NCBI GenBank assembly: GCA_033064195.1
Contig: JARBJD010000046.1
Location: forward strand, 186,001 to 250,000
Length of the DNA: 64,000 bases
Origin: Blattamonas nauphoetae
Taxonomy: Eukaryota > Preaxostyla > Oxymonadida
Direction of reading: 5' to 3'
Shown piece after piece: positions 10,065 through 21,051 of this stretch (positions are counted from its first letter, which is position 1; the number at the start of each line of letters is the position of its first letter). The notes below the pieces were generated by a model, which made no database searches, was not told the origin of the DNA, and worked only from the letters and a program-made list of their open reading frames with translations. The position numbers and the translations under genes are program-made.

Positions 10065-12294
10065 ATGGGAAAATCTAGCCTCAGTCTGTGTGTCATTTCA
10101 CACAATCAATTTCTCACTCATTCAGCACGTCAAAGGAAATCTCCACCTCAAAAACGTCAAACTGGTACAGCTGTACCACAATACCGAGTATTGGGATCAA
10201 AATATGTATTCAATCGGCTCATTTCCATCAAATCACAACATTCTTCAAGGCAAACCTTACTAGTTCAGCACAGCATTCAAACAATCCGGCCAGACGATCA
10301 TCCGATGATGGTATCCCCCTTTTTCTTGCAATTTGTTTCAGATTCAGGTTATTTACCTGTTCCAGATCTGTCAGTTTCTCAATCAAGAGCAAAAGACAGA
10401 TCCGTTCGTACCTCGTCCTCCATTCAGAGGAATGTTGTGGATGCTGTTAGTTCAGTTCCTAAATCACAACGTACCGTCGTTTTTTTATTGATATTCACAA
10501 ATTTTCAGCAAAAAAGCAGTCAACCACCAAAGGAATGACATCATCATTCCTCACACCTTCACGCGATAAATATTTGTCACCAGAAATGAGAAATGCCCTT
10601 CAAACACCCGGTTTTTTTAGATATAGGCCAGAATATAAAGCTATTGACTCAGAAAAGTCTACGCCCAATTTCTCTTGATATCTCCCAGATCGGTTGGACC
10701 TAAAGGATTTCAAGAAGAATCTGCTGTGTTTAAAAGCGAACCTCGAGACAGTACGGTTAGAACACATTTCTTCACTACTCCAACCCTCGAGACAAAAAAG
10801 CTCGATTTATCAGCAACTGATGCAACCGCAACACGAAAAGATCGATATGACAACGCACGTTCATCAAGTCCATTCAATAAAACCAGAAATTCAACAGCAG
10901 AGAAATCACTCGAGAAAACAGGGACAGGTCTTCGCCAATCAGCTGTCTTTGCCTCAACCAGTCATGTACGGACACCTACTCCTAAATTGTTGGAGTCACA
11001 AGAAATATTTTATACCAGCCACGACACAAACACAGAAGTTATCTCCACACGTCCTCGAACTGTTTCTCTGCCACTCGGACGAGTAGACAGGGACAATCAA
11101 CCACGAACGCGGACAGAAAAGGTGATGGTCGATAAAACTTATGACGTCAGTCTGAGTGGACATCGTAACACAAAGAACGGCGTTCTCGACATGCGCAAGT
11201 CGGAAGGACGAAAGGGACTCTATGCCGGTGATGCAGGCTTCGGGACCACATACAATTTTGATGATCGAGTGCTGTCCAAGCGTCCCAGGACAGTATCTGC
11301 GACGCTTTCTCACACACTTGGCACTCCTGTTGTTTCTACACGAAGCGTCCGGAATGTGACCGCTGTTGACAGTTCAGTTGATGACATTAATGATCTTTCA
11401 CTTATCGATAAGGCTGTTAGGAGGAAGGGCAGGCAACCAACAAAGTTTGGACGACCAACAACACCACAGTTCATTTCATCGAGTCTTCGGAAAAAGAATC
11501 AATATCTCCCAACAGACACTGTTGATATTAACGGAAATCCTCTTCCATCTGTCACTTACGACTGTAATATGGATACCATTAAGACTCGTTCAACCATCGG
11601 GTCTGTACCATTTAGCGGACAGCTAGCACATATTATTTCGATGCCCAATGAAGGACTTACCTCTGATTTAGATTATAGTCCAGATTTAACAATCGGAATC
11701 AACGATGCAACTTCAAAACGACTGACTGTCTCTCAATCGTTGGCAGAATCTTATTCTCGTTACGAAAAGAAGCAACTCGCTATTTCTGCAGCTAGATCTA
11801 AAAATATTGGCATCCCAGAAGCTCTTACAAGTTCAGTGTTCATTTCTCCTGATTCAACTCAGTTCAATTTAATCAGCTCAAATGCACGCCAACATCGGCC
11901 AGTTGCAAACTTTTCAAGGACAACTTCCCGCGATGATGTGAATAAGGTCTTCACAGACCCAGCAGCGGATCGGTTCTACAACACAGGAATCGGAGAAAAA
12001 ATGATTCATCCAAGCACGAATCTAACACCTTCCATGCAGCAAACAGTCGGTCGAGAAACGACCCCTTCCACACATTTTGCAACCAAAACAAATGGAGCCG
12101 TGAAACACTATCACGTCAGAGATGAGGTCACAAGACCTAACATCAAACAGGCCAACTTTTCTGCTGGACGAATCAAGGAATCAAGCACAACAGGAAAAGG
12201 GCTCAACCAAAATTCATTGGATACTCCATTTTACGACGTCAAATTGACCTTAGTCAAACCAACAATCCCTTCTGTAACCATCGCTCCAGAATAA
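10065..12294 (+). CDS. Hypothetical basic Ser/Thr-rich protein
   Basis: I do not recognise this protein. The last exon alone encodes 530 residues, and upstream I can join five more exons through introns of about 31-45 nt, for example 10657-10688 (32 nt), starting at the ATG of 10065; the total is about 680 residues. It is rich in Ser, Thr, Arg and Lys, with few hydrophobic runs, no membrane segment and no signal peptide. The motif RPRTVS occurs twice (near nucleotides 11050 and 11280), and TP or TTP steps recur, as does a phrase TPGFFRYRPEY that recalls, loosely, repeats of axonemal proteins. It may be a cytoskeletal or phosphorylated scaffold protein, but that is a guess. It is divergent from UCHL5. 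Confidence 0.6.
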
Positions 12295-12598
12295 GCTGGT
12301 TGAACCCTGTCCCTTTCAATTTCTCCACTTTTCTTCAATATCCTCGTCGTTTTGTCTCATGTTTGAGCCATTGACATTTTTCATTCCTCAATCTCTTCAT
12401 TTTCCGCAAGAATGGATTTCCTTCTTAAAGAAATAATTTAGCAAATTTTACCATTTAGTTTTATTCTTCAATCATTTCAAAGAAGGAATATCGCCATTTT
12501 GACAACTCCTTTCTCAAATATGGCAAGACTTGTTCGAATGCGTCAATTAAGGGTAATAGGCAATTTGGTATTTTTAGTATCGATCAGAGACATTTGAA
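12295..12598. other. Spacer between hypothetical gene and plastin
   Basis: AT-rich DNA of 304 bp with no reading frame of note on either strand. It must hold the 3' end of the upstream gene and the promoter of the plastin gene; I see no clear motif. Confidence 0.5.
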
Positions 12599-14299
12599 AT
12601 GGCCCAGATGGAACGTCAAAAACCTAAAGAAGAGAAACGTATATCTGCTTTACAACATCCATTGCTGTTTTACTGACTTTAGGTGTTGTTCTCGAGGGAG
12701 CCCAAGCAAACTCCCTTCACTCCTATTCAGAGGAGGAAAAGACTGCCTTTGTGGAATTCATCAACAATCAACTTGCTGAAGATCCCGATCTTAAGGATGT
12801 CCTTCCAGTTGATTCTTCCGGAGAAGATATCTTCAAAGTTGTTCACGATGGAATTCTTCTCTCAAAGATGATCAACTGTGCCAAGGAAGGCGCACTCGGT
12901 ATTTTTATTTTGAGATAATTTAATTATTTTCTCCATATTAGATGAGCGTGCTCTCAACAAGAAGCTTCCTCTGAACATCTACAAAATCCAAGAAAATCAA
13001 AATCTTCTGATCAACTCCGCCAAGTCAATCGGTTGCCAAGTGATCAACATTGGTGCTCAGGACTTGATCGAAGGCAGGCCAATGCTTGTCTTTGCCTTGA
13101 TGTGGCAAATTATCCGCATCAAACTGCTCTCAGCCATCAACTTGGTTTCACATCCAGAGCTGTACCGCCTTCTTGAAGATGGCGAATCACTCGATGACTT
13201 CCTGAAACTTCCCCCAGAGCAGATTCTTCTTAGATGGTTCAACTATCATCTCAAGGCTGCCAACCACCCACGTCGTGTCACCAACTTCACCTCTGACGTC
13301 AAGGACGGAGAAAACTACACTGTCCTCCTCCATCAGATTGCCCCCGAACACTGTGATCTTGCTGGCCTTCAGGAGGAAGATCACGTTAAACGTGGTGAGA
13401 TCATCATCACTAACGCCGAGAAGCTTGGTGTCAAGAGATTCATCAAAGGAAAAGATATTGCCTCAGGAAACCAACGTCTCAACCTTTCATTCACCGCCCA
13501 ATTGTTCAACATGTGGCCAGCTCTCGCCCCACTCGAGGAAATCGATGACAAACTCAAGATTCTCCTCGACGACGAGAACTCTGCTGAAAACAGAGAAGAG
13601 CGCGCCTACCGTAACTGGGTGAACAACATTGGTATCACAACCTACTGCAACAACCTTTTTGATGATCTCCAGGATGGATACGCACTCATTGAAATGATTG
13701 AAAAACTTGCCCCAGAAGGAACTGTCGACCATAAGAAAGTGAACAAGCCACCCGTGAAATCAATTTTCAAGAAGAACGAAAACACAAACTATGCTATCGA
13801 CCTCGCCAAAAACCCACTGAAATGCTCACTTGTCGGAATTGGTGGATCAGATCTTTCCAGCGGAAACAAAAAGGCAACGCTCGCTATCGTGTGGCAGTTG
13901 CGCCGTGCCTATCTGATGAACTACCTTCAACGTCTCTCAGGTAAGGCTGGTAAGGAATACACCGAAGCCAACCTTCTGGAAGATGCCAACAAGAAGGTCC
14001 GTGAAGCTGGAAAATCAACTCAGATCACTTCATTCCAGGACAAGTCCTTGGCCGACTCACGCTTCCTGTGGGATCTCATCTACGCCGTCGAACCCCGTGC
14101 TATCGATGAGGAGCTGTATAAAACGGAAGGCGATGAAGAAGCCAAAAAGGACAATGCCAGATACGCCATCGCTGCCGCTCGTAAGATCGGAGCCTCGATT
14201 TTCTGTCTTTGGGAGGATATCGTCGAGGTGAATCCTAAAATGATCCTCACATTCATTGGTGCTGTTATTTCCGAAGGCCACAAGGTCACAGACGAGTAA
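12599..14299 (+). CDS. Plastin/fimbrin, four calponin-homology domains
   Basis: An actin-bundling protein of 537 residues. Three exons join through introns 12639-12682 (44 nt) and 12899-12941 (43 nt). Four CH domains follow each other: the first starts near residue 25 (SYSEEEKTAFVEFINNQLAE ... VVHDGILLSKMIN; then ALNKKLPLNIYKIQENQNLL), the second near PPEQILLRWFNYHLKAAN, the third near REERAYRNWVNNIG, the fourth in KATLAIVWQLRRAYL onward. Each keeps the family's W-x-N and DGxxL features. The calcium-binding EF-hand pair that precedes the CH domains in animal and yeast plastins is absent, as in plant-type fimbrins that have lost calcium control. The start codon is the first ATG and exon 1 has only 13 codons. 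The gene is convergent with the coiled-coil gene on its right. Confidence 0.92.
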
Positions 14300-14452
14300 A
14301 TTCATCTGACTTCATCTTTACTCCATTCCTTGTTTTGGTTTTACGTATCCTTTTCTTTGTCGTTCCTACTCCAATCGTTCTCCTCCGCTGTCGTTTTTAA
14401 ATCGTTCTTCAAGAAACAATCGTCGTGAGATGAAAAGAAGATTAATCTGAAC

Positions 14453-17400
14453 TCAAAAAGGATTATCGTCCTCGTCAGAGAAGTCTGATTCGTACTTCTC
14501 TTCTGACTCAGTTTCCTCTGCTTTGTTGTCCGATTTATGACTCGCGGAGTCCTTTTCGGAGTCTGATTCATGATCTTCCTTCTTTGACAGTTCGTAATTG
14601 TCTGATTCAGATTGGTCTTTGATTGACTGTCCCTCCTCTTCTGCTTCTGACATCTCCTTTTCCGACACAACATCATCCTCCAGGACTTCTTGTGGTTCTT
14701 CCTTCCGGTGACTTTTTGTTGTTTCTTTCTGTGATGGCCGTTCATCAGGTTCAGACACATCCAAGCTTGCTCCATTCAGCTCGCTGCGAGGATGCGGAAC
14801 AGATCCGATTGGGTAGGTCTCGCGATGTGTCATCCGAGGGTCCTTCATGAGGGCACGCAGATTCTCCAGCGAGATGTCTACCAATTCGAGCTTTTCGTCT
14901 TCATCCAATCGTCTCCACTCAGCTTCACGCTGATCTTTCTCCCTTTCTCGCCTGTTCTGACTCGTTTCCTTTGAATGCTGCTTCCGTTTCGGAGTCATTT
15001 GCGCTGGCTCCATCTTTTCTCGTCGGATGGGATGTGAAGTTGGTTCATGAGAGCGTTGTGTTGGTGAAGTGCGGGTGGGTGTTTGGGGTTGTGGAGTGAC
15101 GGAGGGGGATGACTCGGCAGAGTTTGTGTTCGAAAACTGCGATGAATTGTTGTGATAGTTCAGAATTCGCTCCAGCCGTTCTCGTTTCTCTTGTCTCTTT
15201 TTCTTTTCTCGCTCACGTTGTCTTTTCACTAAAAATTCCTCGCGATCATCGTCTTGCGGATAGCGAGAGTCTCGCAGCTCGCGGTTTGCACGATACTTCT
15301 CAACGTCAACGTCGATGTCGTCCATCAGCAGATCCCGATCAACGATCCTCTGTGTTCGCATCTTGTCTTCCTTTCTCCGCCTCTCAGCTTCTCTCTTTCT
15401 CGACTCTTCCATCCGCTCCTTCGCTTCCTTCGCTCTCTGCTTCTCCTCCTTTCGCCGTTCCTTCACTCTCTCCTCCACCATTTTTGCGATCGGCCCTTTT
15501 GGCTTATCAAGTCTTTGGCTTTCTGACGATTGTGGTCTTCCGTCTCTGTTCCGTCTGGACGGATTCATGCGAGCATCACTGTAACTCGTTGTGACACCGA
15601 ACACGATGTCATACTGAATATGGTCCTGTTTCTTTTGTTTCTGTGCTTCTTCCCTTTCTTTGTTTTGTTCTTCAATTCGCTTGGCGAGCTCTTTTTGGTG
15701 AAGTCTGCGCAGTCTTTCCTCTTCTTTTTGCTGCTTCAGACGCTCCTCCTGTTGCTGCTTCTTCTTTTCCCTCCACTCGTCGAGCTTTTGTTGCCGTTCC
15801 GGAGAGAGCGTCGATGCATTCTTCTTCGCGGTCGCCATCTTCTCGTCCCACTTTTCCTTCTTCTCCTGCTCGTTGCCTCTGTTCTTGGTGAACACCATTG
15901 GCTTGAAAGTGTGGTCAGGTGTCATGAACGCTTTCTTGTCCTTCTTCTTCCAGACATCCACATGCGACCCATACTCCTGCTCCATCAGAAGGAGCTCAGA
16001 CTCGTTTCTCGATTCCTTTTCTGTCTTCTGCTCCTTTTTTCTTCGCTCAGCTTCTTCTTGTTGTTTCTGTCGCTTTTCTTTTTCGAGGTTTTTCCGCTTT
16101 TCCTCCAACGCCTCCTCCCGCTCCCTCACTTTCTGTCTGACAGTCTTTTGCATCTCTTCTCTCTCCTTCTCTCGCTCAGCATCGAGTTTTTCCTGCTCCC
16201 GTGTTGCCATCAGTCTCTCTCGCTTCTTTGTCAGTTCCGCCTCAAACCCAATCATCGAAATGTTTGGTGTTTGTGCAATCCGCTGCTCCCGCTCCTTCCT
16301 CTCTTTCATCGCTTGCTTTTCTTTCTCGTTGTTCTTCTCCCGATACCTTTGAAGGTTCTCTTTCTCTTGTTCAGTTGCTTCGCTCCCTTTCCTTGTTAGG
16401 ATCATCTCAAGCTTCTCTGTGTCGACATCGATGTCTTCGAGAAGAAGCGTCCGTTCATGGAGCCTCCCCGCTCGCTCCTTTTCTTCCTCCGACGTGATCG
16501 TTCGCTTCAGCTTCTCTCTTTCCTCAATCTTCCGCTTCGACTCCTTCTTCATCTCCTTCTCCTGCTTGAATCGATCCTTGAGCTTGTTCTGCACCTCTTC
16601 CTGCATCTGCTTGAGCCTCTCTTCCCTCTCCTCCAGATACTTCCGCTCATCGAAGGTCAGCTGGTTGTCTCTGTTCACTCGCTCAGCATCTTCCAGCGAT
16701 GTCGTGATCCCAAAAGCGACTGTGTACTCTGGCGCCGATCCGTCGTATCGTTTGAATGGAGTTTGCAGTTTGGCAATTGGAACTTCTGCTTTCCGAGTTC
16801 GGTTGAGTTCGGCAGTCTTGAATCGTTTTGTGAACTCTTTCTACATCACAGACGAGTGAAATACTGACGAAAGAATGCCAACCTTCTTTTCGAGGGCTTC
16901 TTTGTCCCTTTCAACGAACGAGAATGTTTTCTGCCCTTTCAAAACTCTCTCGATGTGGCGTTGTTTTCTGTCTCTCCTCTCTTTGTCACTCTGCTCAATG
17001 ATCGTGGGAAAATCTTGGGTATGGCTTGGTGAAATATCAGGTTCTGAGTCTGTAAGTTGTGTATCATCCAAGTGGATCGGAGATTCGGTGGTCGAAGTCA
17101 TGTTCGAATTTTCCGGTTGTTTCGTGCCTGATGTGTATGTTCTCTGAGGATCTGACTTTAAAAACTCCTTTTCACGATCTTGGCGAACAGAAACCGTCTG
17201 TCTAATGCTTGTATATGGAGTGGTGAGTCGATTTTTTGGATTTGAGGTGTCTATTGAAGCTTTTGAAAGCAAACATCGAAAATGACAAAGAATAGTTAAC
17301 AAAATACCAATAAGGTTTGACGTTGATGTTGGTTCACTTCTTTTTGGTGTTCGTTTTGGAGAGATTGTTGATGAGTATCCAGATGCATGAGGATGGGATG

Positions 17401-17740
17401 AAAATTCGAATTGTGGCTTTGAATAGCCAGAAGATGAAATTTGACTCCGATAATTTCGAATAATGTCACATTCACGCTCCAGATCACCGAGACGACTCTC
17501 AATTCTTGCAACTTTGATATCAGCGTCCAAACTTCCAGTTGTAAAGCCTAATTGTTGAGAAGGATTGGAGTAGTCATTCTGTGTCTCTTCAAAATCATCA
17601 TCTGTATGGACGAATTGTGTTTTGGCACCTGAGAAAATAAGGTGTAAATGAAACTCGAAATACAGACTTAGCTGTCGGTTTGGAAGAGAAACAGGAGAAA
17701 AATTTGAATCTATCCGACTGTTATGACTAAGTGCCGCCAT
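14453..17740 (-). CDS. Long Lys/Glu/Arg-rich coiled-coil protein with internal repeat
   Basis: I do not recognise this protein. Four exons join through introns at about 17629-17667 (39 nt), near 17260-17307 (48 nt) and near 16858-16899 (42 nt), giving a protein of about 1,050 residues from the ATG at 17740. The N-terminal third is Ser/Thr-rich; the rest is almost pure charged coiled coil. Within it a cassette occurs twice: YTVAFGITTSLEDA and YDIVFGVTTSYSDA, each followed by a long charged helix and then by LLLEDIDVDTEKL or LLMDDIDVDVEKY. This is best read as an old internal duplication. The C-terminus is an acidic Ser/Asp/Glu tail. Such proteins are often cytoskeletal (axostyle, flagellar root) but that is inference. 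It lacks membrane segments. Confidence 0.75.
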
Positions 17741-17914
17741 GAAAAGAATGAATTGAAAGATTTATCTTCAGTTTCTTGAAAAAAACTCCCTGCGGTTGTG
17801 ATCATCGATTTTCTTTCCAGAAAACTCAGTTCATGGAGGAATAAGATGAAAAGGCGAAAATAACAATTCTTGATGAAATGACAACAACAATTGAATAACA
17901 CAAGTTTGATGCCA

Positions 17915-18839
17915 TCAACCGTCCTTTGTTTGGTAGTCGTCATCATCACTATCTGTGAGGTCACTATTGCCCTGGTCGCCCTTTCCCTCTTTCCTGTCCT
18001 TTTTATTTACAGGACCTGTCCCATAAGCTTTGAGGAGGAGATAAAGTTGTGAGACTGTGATCGGTTCTCCTCGGCAATCAAGAAGTTTGACATCAACACG
18101 AGAGAGTGATGCGAACTGACTGAATTCAGGAAGAAGGATACGCTCAGGAAAGTACTCAAATTGAGTAGATGTTGATGTGATTGGCAGGTTGATGCATGTA
18201 TCGGTGAGAGTGGAAGGTGAGGAAGAAACAGCATCGGATTTTGCAGGAGTCGTGGCAGACGACAAAATTAATGAGCAAGAATTCCCCTTGAGCTGTGGGA
18301 AGACGACAAGAATGCTTGTTGTGAGGGGTAACCCCGAACTGTCCAGAGGAACCCCAACTACAGTGTATGAAGCGATGGACACATGAGTGATCTTTTTGAA
18401 GAGTGGAGGGAGGTCAAAATGAAATGTATTTGATGTCATATTCGGAGGTGATTCGATGATGATATTTTGTGGAGCTGATATACACGAAAGAGCTAGGCTT
18501 ACGAGAAGAAAAAAACAGACGAGTACGACCATCTGGTGCTGGATAAAAGAAACTAATATTTTCTGGATAAAAGTTGGGGAGAGGCTTTCTGGACGTGTCA
18601 ACTTTTGATTGTTCTGGTTTTGAGTCTTTGACTGGCTTTGATCCGTACACATTACTTTTTGCAGCAACCTTAGCACTTGTAACATTTGATGCGGGTTTTC
18701 TAAAGCAATATTTGAGAAAGATGTGAAAGATATACGTTTCGTTTGAGTGGACGTTTGTACCACTTCCTGAGGGGTTCTTTGTGCCAGTCACCTTGTTGGA
18801 GGACAGACCAGTCTTTCCAGTAGGATTTTTTGTTGTCAT
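17915..18839 (-). CDS. Hypothetical protein
   Basis: A protein of about 285 residues made of three exons; the introns are 18700-18735 (36 nt) and 18475-18502 (28 nt). Joined across them the frame is continuous from the ATG at 18839 to the stop at 17915. The N-terminal 80 residues are Lys/Ser/Thr/Pro-rich and probably disordered; the middle (after NIIIESPPNMTSNTFHF) looks like a beta-rich globular domain with alternating hydrophobic strands; the end is acidic (SDLTDSDDDDYQTKDG). No signal peptide is kept once the introns are removed: the hydrophobic LVCFFLLVSLALS run seen in the raw frame lies across the second intron in the wrong frame. No function can be given. It is divergent from MCMBP with only 43 bp between start codons. 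Confidence 0.6.
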
Positions 18840-18882
18840 ATTCAGTGATTCACGGGATTTCTAAGAAATGAATGGCCCTTAA

Positions 18883-20907
18883 ATGACATCATCAATGGAT
18901 TCATTTGATTTCAGCGACTTACTCGCTGCTCTAAATGATTGTAACGAAGCCAGTTCCCAATACATTCGCGATATTGCTTTATCATCGAAGACTCATTGCC
19001 TCAATTCTTCAAATATTCAGAGGATCCCAGAACATTCTCTCGTCAGATTCAGAGCCATGATACAGGATATCCATAATACTAATGTTGTTGTGGACAAACT
19101 GATAACCACAAATAAAGAAACTGGTCAACAAAAGATAAAATCAGGACGCTTTCAAGAACTCGTCTTCACATCACCACAAACTCAAGAAGAAGAAACCATA
19201 ACCAAGGAATATTCTTCTGTTTCCACGTTTACATGTGTTCCTGTTCCCGGTGAATCTAGTTGGGTTTTCGAATCACTTGAACAGGACTCGGAGAATAGTC
19301 AAACTTTCCCCTGTCCCAATACACCATCATATTCTTCCTCCCTGACAGATATTCTGAATCCACCAGGCTTAGAAAAGTTCAACACTCTCATTAAGCCACA
19401 TATTCCCAATTCTCATCTTCTTTCTATCCCAAAAACTGCAGAATTATTCTCAGTCTGCCTCCTTCGTATTTACGGAAAGGAGGCCGAGTCACTCCGTATC
19501 AATGACATCGTAGAAGTTGTTGGCGTCTTTACGACTCAATCTTTTGTTCAAGAATCAGACAATTTCAATGATCCAATGCAAGACTGGGAGAATGTGTTCG
19601 GAATGTCCACACAACCCACAACAACGAGTTCTGATGGCAAGCGAATCATTACCCTGGATACTTCTTTGCCTACTGTCACAAGAAATCCTAAAACCACCAA
19701 TACAGACGACACCAGAGAACCATCATCGCCAAACAGTCACCATCCGGACGAAGATGGGACACTGGTTCCCCGCGTTCATGCAATGAAGGTCACCCTCTGC
19801 TCGTCACACCCATCATTCTCTGCCTCGTTCGACCCACTCCGCAAGTTCAACACAAACCCAGCCACTCACGGACACTTCGAGTCAGACACACTCTTCGACC
19901 TCCACGCAACCCCTCCTCCTTCCCCGCTCCTCGAGACTGCACGCCACACCGTTGCCCAGGCTCGACCTGTTCTGCTTCAGCTTCTGACACAGTGCTGCTG
20001 TGGGGATCGTTTGGCAGCCGAATACGTTCTCATGTTTCTCTTCTCTCGCTCAGTGCACATCAAAGAGGAGAACCCAATCGGATTCATCTCCCTCCATCTC
20101 AGCCTGCCCCCTCCCGCTCTTCCTCGTTCTGCACAGATTGTTGCTGCCCTGAACTCTCTTCTCCTCCATCTCCTCCCAACTTCACACGTACAGCAGATCA
20201 CCTCATCCTTCCTGAACAGCACACCCTTCGTTCCATCACTCTCCCCAGACACATCTCGCCTCACACCTGGCTTCCTTCAGGTTCCTTCTGGCATCAGCCT
20301 TCTCTTCGACGAGACCCTCCTCGAGACACCGACACAGCTCAGTCCACTCGCCCAGAACAACATCGATGCCGTGGTCGAGCTGGCCCATTCGCAGGTCGTG
20401 AACTACACCATCCCGTTCGGAACAACCCCCTTCCATGCAGACACCCGTCTCATGTTTGTGTCAGCAGGAGCCTCTCTCTTCAACTGCGCAAGCTTTTCTG
20501 TCCCCCTCGTCCCGACTGATAACGAACAGAACAGCACAACCATGTCACCCAATCCCGACAAAAGCGATCAACACGGCGACATCTCTCCCGCCTTCCTCTT
20601 CACTCCTCCTCCCCCTCTCACTGCCCCTTTCTTCTTTGCATCCACACGACATGCATTGGAGCTCGTCCGCCTGGGAGACTGCGACATCCATCCCGCCCTT
20701 CCGGATGTCCTGACCGACGATTACGTCAAGCTCAGAGCGCAGGACAGCCGCTTGGGTGCACGCGAGCTGCAGAACTTGATGAATCTCGCCCGCCTAAACG
20801 CACTGAGCCATGGACACCCATGTGTCTCTGTTGAGTGTTGGAAGGAGGTCCTTCGGCTTGATGCAGAACGGCGGCAGAGGATTGATTCTTCACATAGTCA
20901 ACAATAA
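18883..20907 (+). CDS. MCMBP: MCM-binding protein
   Basis: A single-exon gene for 674 residues, close to the 642 of the human protein. MCMBP binds MCM3-7 complexes in the nucleus, helps assemble and recycle the replicative helicase, and affects sister-chromatid cohesion. Family signatures are in order: IPEHSLVRFRAMIQDIHN near residue 48, FTCVPVPGESSWVFESL near 120, then LLRIYGKEAESLRINDIVEV near 195. The C-terminal half carries the diverged AAA-like fold, with LAAEYVLMFLFSR and LNSLLLHLLP typical of the family. The 5' half has ordinary base composition while the 3' half is noticeably richer in C and G, a drift also seen in the 3' halves of RAD1 and the B56 gene. There are no introns. Confidence 0.88.
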   Translation: MTSSMDSFDFSDLLAALNDCNEASSQYIRDIALSSKTHCLNSSNIQRIPEHSLVRFRAMIQDIHNTNVVVDKLITTNKETGQQKIKSGRFQELVFTSPQTQEEETITKEYSSVSTFTCVPVPGESSWVFESLEQDSENSQTFPCPNTPSYSSSLTDILNPPGLEKFNTLIKPHIPNSHLLSIPKTAELFSVCLLRIYGKEAESLRINDIVEVVGVFTTQSFVQESDNFNDPMQDWENVFGMSTQPTTTSSDGKRIITLDTSLPTVTRNPKTTNTDDTREPSSPNSHHPDEDGTLVPRVHAMKVTLCSSHPSFSASFDPLRKFNTNPATHGHFESDTLFDLHATPPPSPLLETARHTVAQARPVLLQLLTQCCCGDRLAAEYVLMFLFSRSVHIKEENPIGFISLHLSLPPPALPRSAQIVAALNSLLLHLLPTSHVQQITSSFLNSTPFVPSLSPDTSRLTPGFLQVPSGISLLFDETLLETPTQLSPLAQNNIDAVVELAHSQVVNYTIPFGTTPFHADTRLMFVSAGASLFNCASFSVPLVPTDNEQNSTTMSPNPDKSDQHGDISPAFLFTPPPPLTAPFFFASTRHALELVRLGDCDIHPALPDVLTDDYVKLRAQDSRLGARELQNLMNLARLNALSHGHPCVSVECWKEVLRLDAERRQRIDSSHSQQ

Positions 20908-21051
20908 CTATTTACCGGATATTTTTCTTGCTTCACTCATTATTTTTAAACCATTTCACCTAAGATTTGAGAAATGATTCTGTTTATATCATTTTATCAC
21001 GCCTATATTGAGATGAACGAGACTTTTGATGTTTTCTTATGGGGCATCCAA

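Noticed and set aside
15530-16399. Plus-strand Leu/Ser-rich frame opposite the coiled-coil gene
   Set aside because: Same antisense effect; no domain, no splice signals and the minus strand has a full gene.
18475-18540. Hydrophobic run that looks like a signal peptide or membrane helix in the gene at 17915-18839
   Set aside because: It is produced by reading in the frame that ignores the 28-nt intron; the spliced frame lacks it.
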